Positions 7,176 through 8,533 of a stretch of DNA of 8,533 nt are shown here, piece after piece; positions within the stretch are counted from its first letter, which is position 1, and the number at the start of each line of letters is the position of its first letter. The notes below the pieces were generated by a model. It was given only the letters and a program-made list of their open reading frames with translations, was not told the origin of the DNA and ran no database searches. Position numbers and translations under genes: made by a program. This DNA comes from F23-B02 sp963632825 (GTDB lineage: Bacteria; Bacillota; Clostridia; Oscillospirales; Oscillospiraceae), in assembly GCA_963632825.1 (NCBI GenBank), contig CAVGWF010000019.1:1-8533 (forward strand), in the 5' to 3' direction.

Positions 7176-7309
7176 AAACCAGAGTTATATATATGAATTC
7201 AGTAAATACTGCATTTGGTTTACATAATAATCCCCGCATATGCGGTTTCCCGATAAGCCTCGGGCGGGTCGACGGAGCCGTTTCCGTCAAAAAATATATA
7301 TGGGGGTTC
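7176..7309 (-). promoter_or_regulatory. Spacer leader with three dyads and a weak -10-like box
   Basis: This non-coding stretch precedes the 186-aa gene. It holds a 6-bp stem GACGGA/TCCGTC (7271-7288), a 5-bp stem CCCGA/TCGGG (7249-7264) and a perfect 12-bp palindrome CCGCATATGCGG (7234-7245). An AT-rich TATATATAAC follows about 30 nt before the start codon and could be a -10 element, but I find no -35 at a suitable distance. The palindrome could be an operator. The series of dyads could equally be an attenuator or leader RNA. I do not recognise a known riboswitch. Function is unproven. Confidence 0.3.
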
Positions 7310-7335
7310 GCTCAGGGAGATAAATCTCCCTGAGC
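7310..7335. terminator. Perfect 11-bp hairpin downstream of the TasA-like gene (terminator or mRNA 3' stabiliser)
   Basis: GCTCAGGGAGA and TCTCCCTGAGC form an uninterrupted 11-bp stem with a 4-nt loop, 20 bp after the TAA of the 218-aa gene. On the plus strand the stem is followed directly by ATTTTT, the layout of an intrinsic terminator for rightward transcription. On the minus strand, where the genes lie, it is followed by GAACCCCC and the first run of Ts (7294-7289) is 15 nt away. It is therefore not a canonical terminator for the operon. Partial termination, or protection of a processed TasA-like mRNA, are the other readings. Confidence 0.45.
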
Positions 7336-7355
7336 ATTTTTCCAAAGAGGGTAAA

Positions 7356-8012
7356 TTACTTGCCCCAGTAGCTTGCGAATGCGCTTACTGCGTTGTCGCC
7401 GGTGTTTGCCGACTGGATAGCGTCAGCAGCGATGCTGATCTCGAAGTACTTGAGAGCGACCATATCGGTACTGTCAAGGTTCATGGGGATCTTTACGGTC
7501 TCAAACAGGGTCGCGGTCTCGCCGGGCTTCAGAACGCCGTTGTAGTAGAAGGTGTAGGTCAGGGTGTCCTTCTCGGTGTCCGCAACGGGAGCATCGACGC
7601 GGGTCCACTTCGCTTCATCATAGCCGCCGAAGATGGTGCTCAGGTCGGTGATGCCGTACTTTTCGCAGACCCTCTGCCAGTTTGCAGCATTGGTAACGGT
7701 AACATGAACGCGGGCGTACTGGTCATATCTGCCGGTGTTCTTGATGGTAGGATCCTTATCGAGCACATCGCCCGGCTTGATGCCTTCGTAGGATTTACCG
7801 GTATCGGTCTTTTTGCCATCGTCTGTGGTCTCGTAGACATCAATGGAGAACAGCTCGTCGGGGGTGATGTCCTTGTCTTCCTTCTCGTCATAGGTTGCGA
7901 TCATGAACTTGTTGGTCACATTGTCGCTGTGCGTGAAAACAGCCAGAGTGCCGAAGGCGAGGATGGCTGCAAGGCAGACAACGACCGCGGTGATAAGAGC
8001 TTTTCTTTTCAT
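7356..8012 (-). CDS. TasA/camelysin-like protein with SipW-type signal peptide (218 aa)
   Basis: A complete small secreted protein. The N-terminus has basic residues (MKRK), a hydrophobic core and then FGTLAVFTHSDNVTNKF (20-36), the SipW-cognate signal pattern. By analogy with the TasA signal (GTWA then a new N-terminus), cleavage is expected after Ala24. Residues 78-91 (GIKPGDVLDKDPTI) followed by NTGRYDQYARVHVTV form the PGDxLxKD strand pair typical of TasA/camelysin. LKPGETATLFETVKIP (161-176) and FEISIAADAIQSANTG (190-205) are two further family strands. The likely role is a fibre or extracellular-matrix subunit; no enzymatic residues are seen. An AAGGAG lies 8 nt before the ATG. A perfect hairpin follows the TAA by 20 bp, so this gene may end a stable mRNA segment. 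I do not call it tasA because sequence-level orthology cannot be shown. Confidence 0.85.
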   Translation of the reverse strand: MKRKALITAVVVCLAAILAFGTLAVFTHSDNVTNKFMIATYDEKEDKDITPDELFSIDVYETTDDGKKTDTGKSYEGIKPGDVLDKDPTIKNTGRYDQYARVHVTVTNAANWQRVCEKYGITDLSTIFGGYDEAKWTRVDAPVADTEKDTLTYTFYYNGVLKPGETATLFETVKIPMNLDSTDMVALKYFEISIAADAIQSANTGDNAVSAFASYWGK

Positions 8013-8020
8013 TTCATAAA

Positions 8021-8026
8021 CTCCTT
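8021..8026 (-). promoter_or_regulatory. Ribosome binding site of the 218-aa TasA-like gene
   Basis: AAGGAG is placed 8 nt before the ATG at 8012. It sits in the AT-rich 54-bp gap (8013-8066) after the upstream TasA-like stop. I see neither a convincing promoter nor a terminator in that gap. Confidence 0.75.
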
Positions 8027-8066
8027 AAATTATTGATATGTAAAGGCTTTTGCGAACATGGGGTTA

Positions 8067-8533
8067 TCAGCCCAGATTCCACTCTTTAGGCATAAGAGCA
8101 TTAAAGTTGCTGACAGCCGCAAAGTTGGCAGCTTCAAATGCCTGAGCGGGCGTGCCGACGGAAGCCTGACCCAGATAGGCGACAAATGCGAGACCAACAA
8201 GATCTTCATTTCCTATACCGGTTTCACCATCAGCAACACTAACCTTGTTGTTTTTGAGAATCTCTATCTTTGCAAGAGTTTCTTCATCAGTCTTGTCAGA
8301 GAGAACTGCAGGCTTACCATCAACGGTATAAACATAAATCTTGCCGGTGTTCGGACCGGTAACGCCGGTAACCTCGGTCCAGCAGTCATTCATTGTGTAA
8401 GAAAGACTGGTATCTTTGAATCTGTCAATGACCTCGACATAGAGGTATGCGGGAGCATCGGTCTTTCCGGTGATGGTGATGAACGGGTTCTTGGGAATCT
8501 CGGTGTTGGGCAGAACCTTGTATGTATTACCGG
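8067..8533 (-). CDS. TasA/camelysin-like SipW-dependent secreted protein, C-terminal part (5' end outside window)
   Basis: The frame stays open to the right edge, so the start and signal peptide lie outside; 154 residues are visible before a TGA at 8069-8067. An internal ATG at 8393 would give 108 residues, but coding continues upstream of it without a stop and with family-like sequence. Near the visible start is VLPNTEIPKNPFITITG followed by YLYVEV, which matches the 'PGDxIxKDPxVxVxxxSxxxYVFVKV' strand pair of Firmicute TasA-like proteins. TMNDCWTEV then resembles their conserved Trp strand, and the tail (LAFVAYLGQAS...PAQAFEAANF) resembles their final strand and helix. The likely role is a secreted, fibre-forming or matrix protein released by a SipW-type signal peptidase; that role is inferred from the family. 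Its stop is 54 bp before the next start with no obvious terminator, so co-transcription with the 218-aa gene is likely. Confidence 0.72.
   Translation of the reverse strand, partial: GNTYKVLPNTEIPKNPFITITGKTDAPAYLYVEVIDRFKDTSLSYTMNDCWTEVTGVTGPNTGKIYVYTVDGKPAVLSDKTDEETLAKIEILKNNKVSVADGETGIGNEDLVGLAFVAYLGQASVGTPAQAFEAANFAAVSNFNALMPKEWNLG

Noticed and set aside
7176..7355. c-di-GMP or other known riboswitch in the spacer
   Set aside because: Three or four hairpins are present, but I could not match the conserved bases of a known aptamer class.
8067..8393. Separate 108-aa gene starting at the internal ATG at 8393
   Set aside because: The frame continues upstream to the window edge and encodes the family's PGDxxxK-like strand, so the ATG is internal to a larger gene.
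1..8533. CRISPR array, tRNA, rRNA, insertion sequence or phage genes
   Set aside because: No regularly spaced short repeats, cloverleaf, transposase motif or terminal inverted repeats were seen. All the repeats found are protein-domain repeats.

Overview
The window is one stretch of a minus-strand operon for secreted surface proteins; I find no plus-strand gene. A moderately GC-rich genome, strong AAGGAGG/GGAGGTGAG ribosome binding sites, SipW-type signal peptides and InlB B-repeats (GWYxD...YAKW) point to a Firmicute, most likely a gut Clostridia/Oscillospiraceae-type bacterium. The organism call is inference.

In transcription order (high to low coordinate): (1) the C-terminal 154 residues of a TasA/camelysin-like secreted protein, entering from beyond the right edge; (2) a complete 218-aa TasA-like protein; (3) a ~200-bp spacer with a perfect 11-bp hairpin and three further dyads; (4) a ~186-aa SipW-type secreted subunit; (5) a 1983-aa giant surface protein whose start overlaps the previous stop (ATGA); (6) a 189-aa SipW-type subunit 15 nt downstream; (7) the first 17 codons of another signal-peptide gene, running off the left edge.

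The four small proteins look like distant paralogues. Each has a PGDxxxK-like strand (degenerate in two) and a C-terminal AxxΦQ(A/S) strand. The three whose N-termini are visible also carry a SipW-like signal peptide. The giant reads as signal/anchor, N-terminal beta domains (about 30-320), an AT-rich foreign-looking segment (about 321-558), two ~500-residue duplicated modules built from B-repeats around an unrecognised aromatic-rich domain (559-1044 and 1056-1577), MucBP-like repeats (about 1578-1878), and a Cna-B-like terminal domain (1880-1983). It has no LPXTG motif and no C-terminal membrane helix.

A reasonable hypothesis is a TasA-like fibre or matrix operon in which two abundant TasA-like subunits precede a giant adhesin translated between two minor subunits. 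No SipW-type signal peptidase and no sortase is inside the window, so processing and anchoring cannot be settled here.
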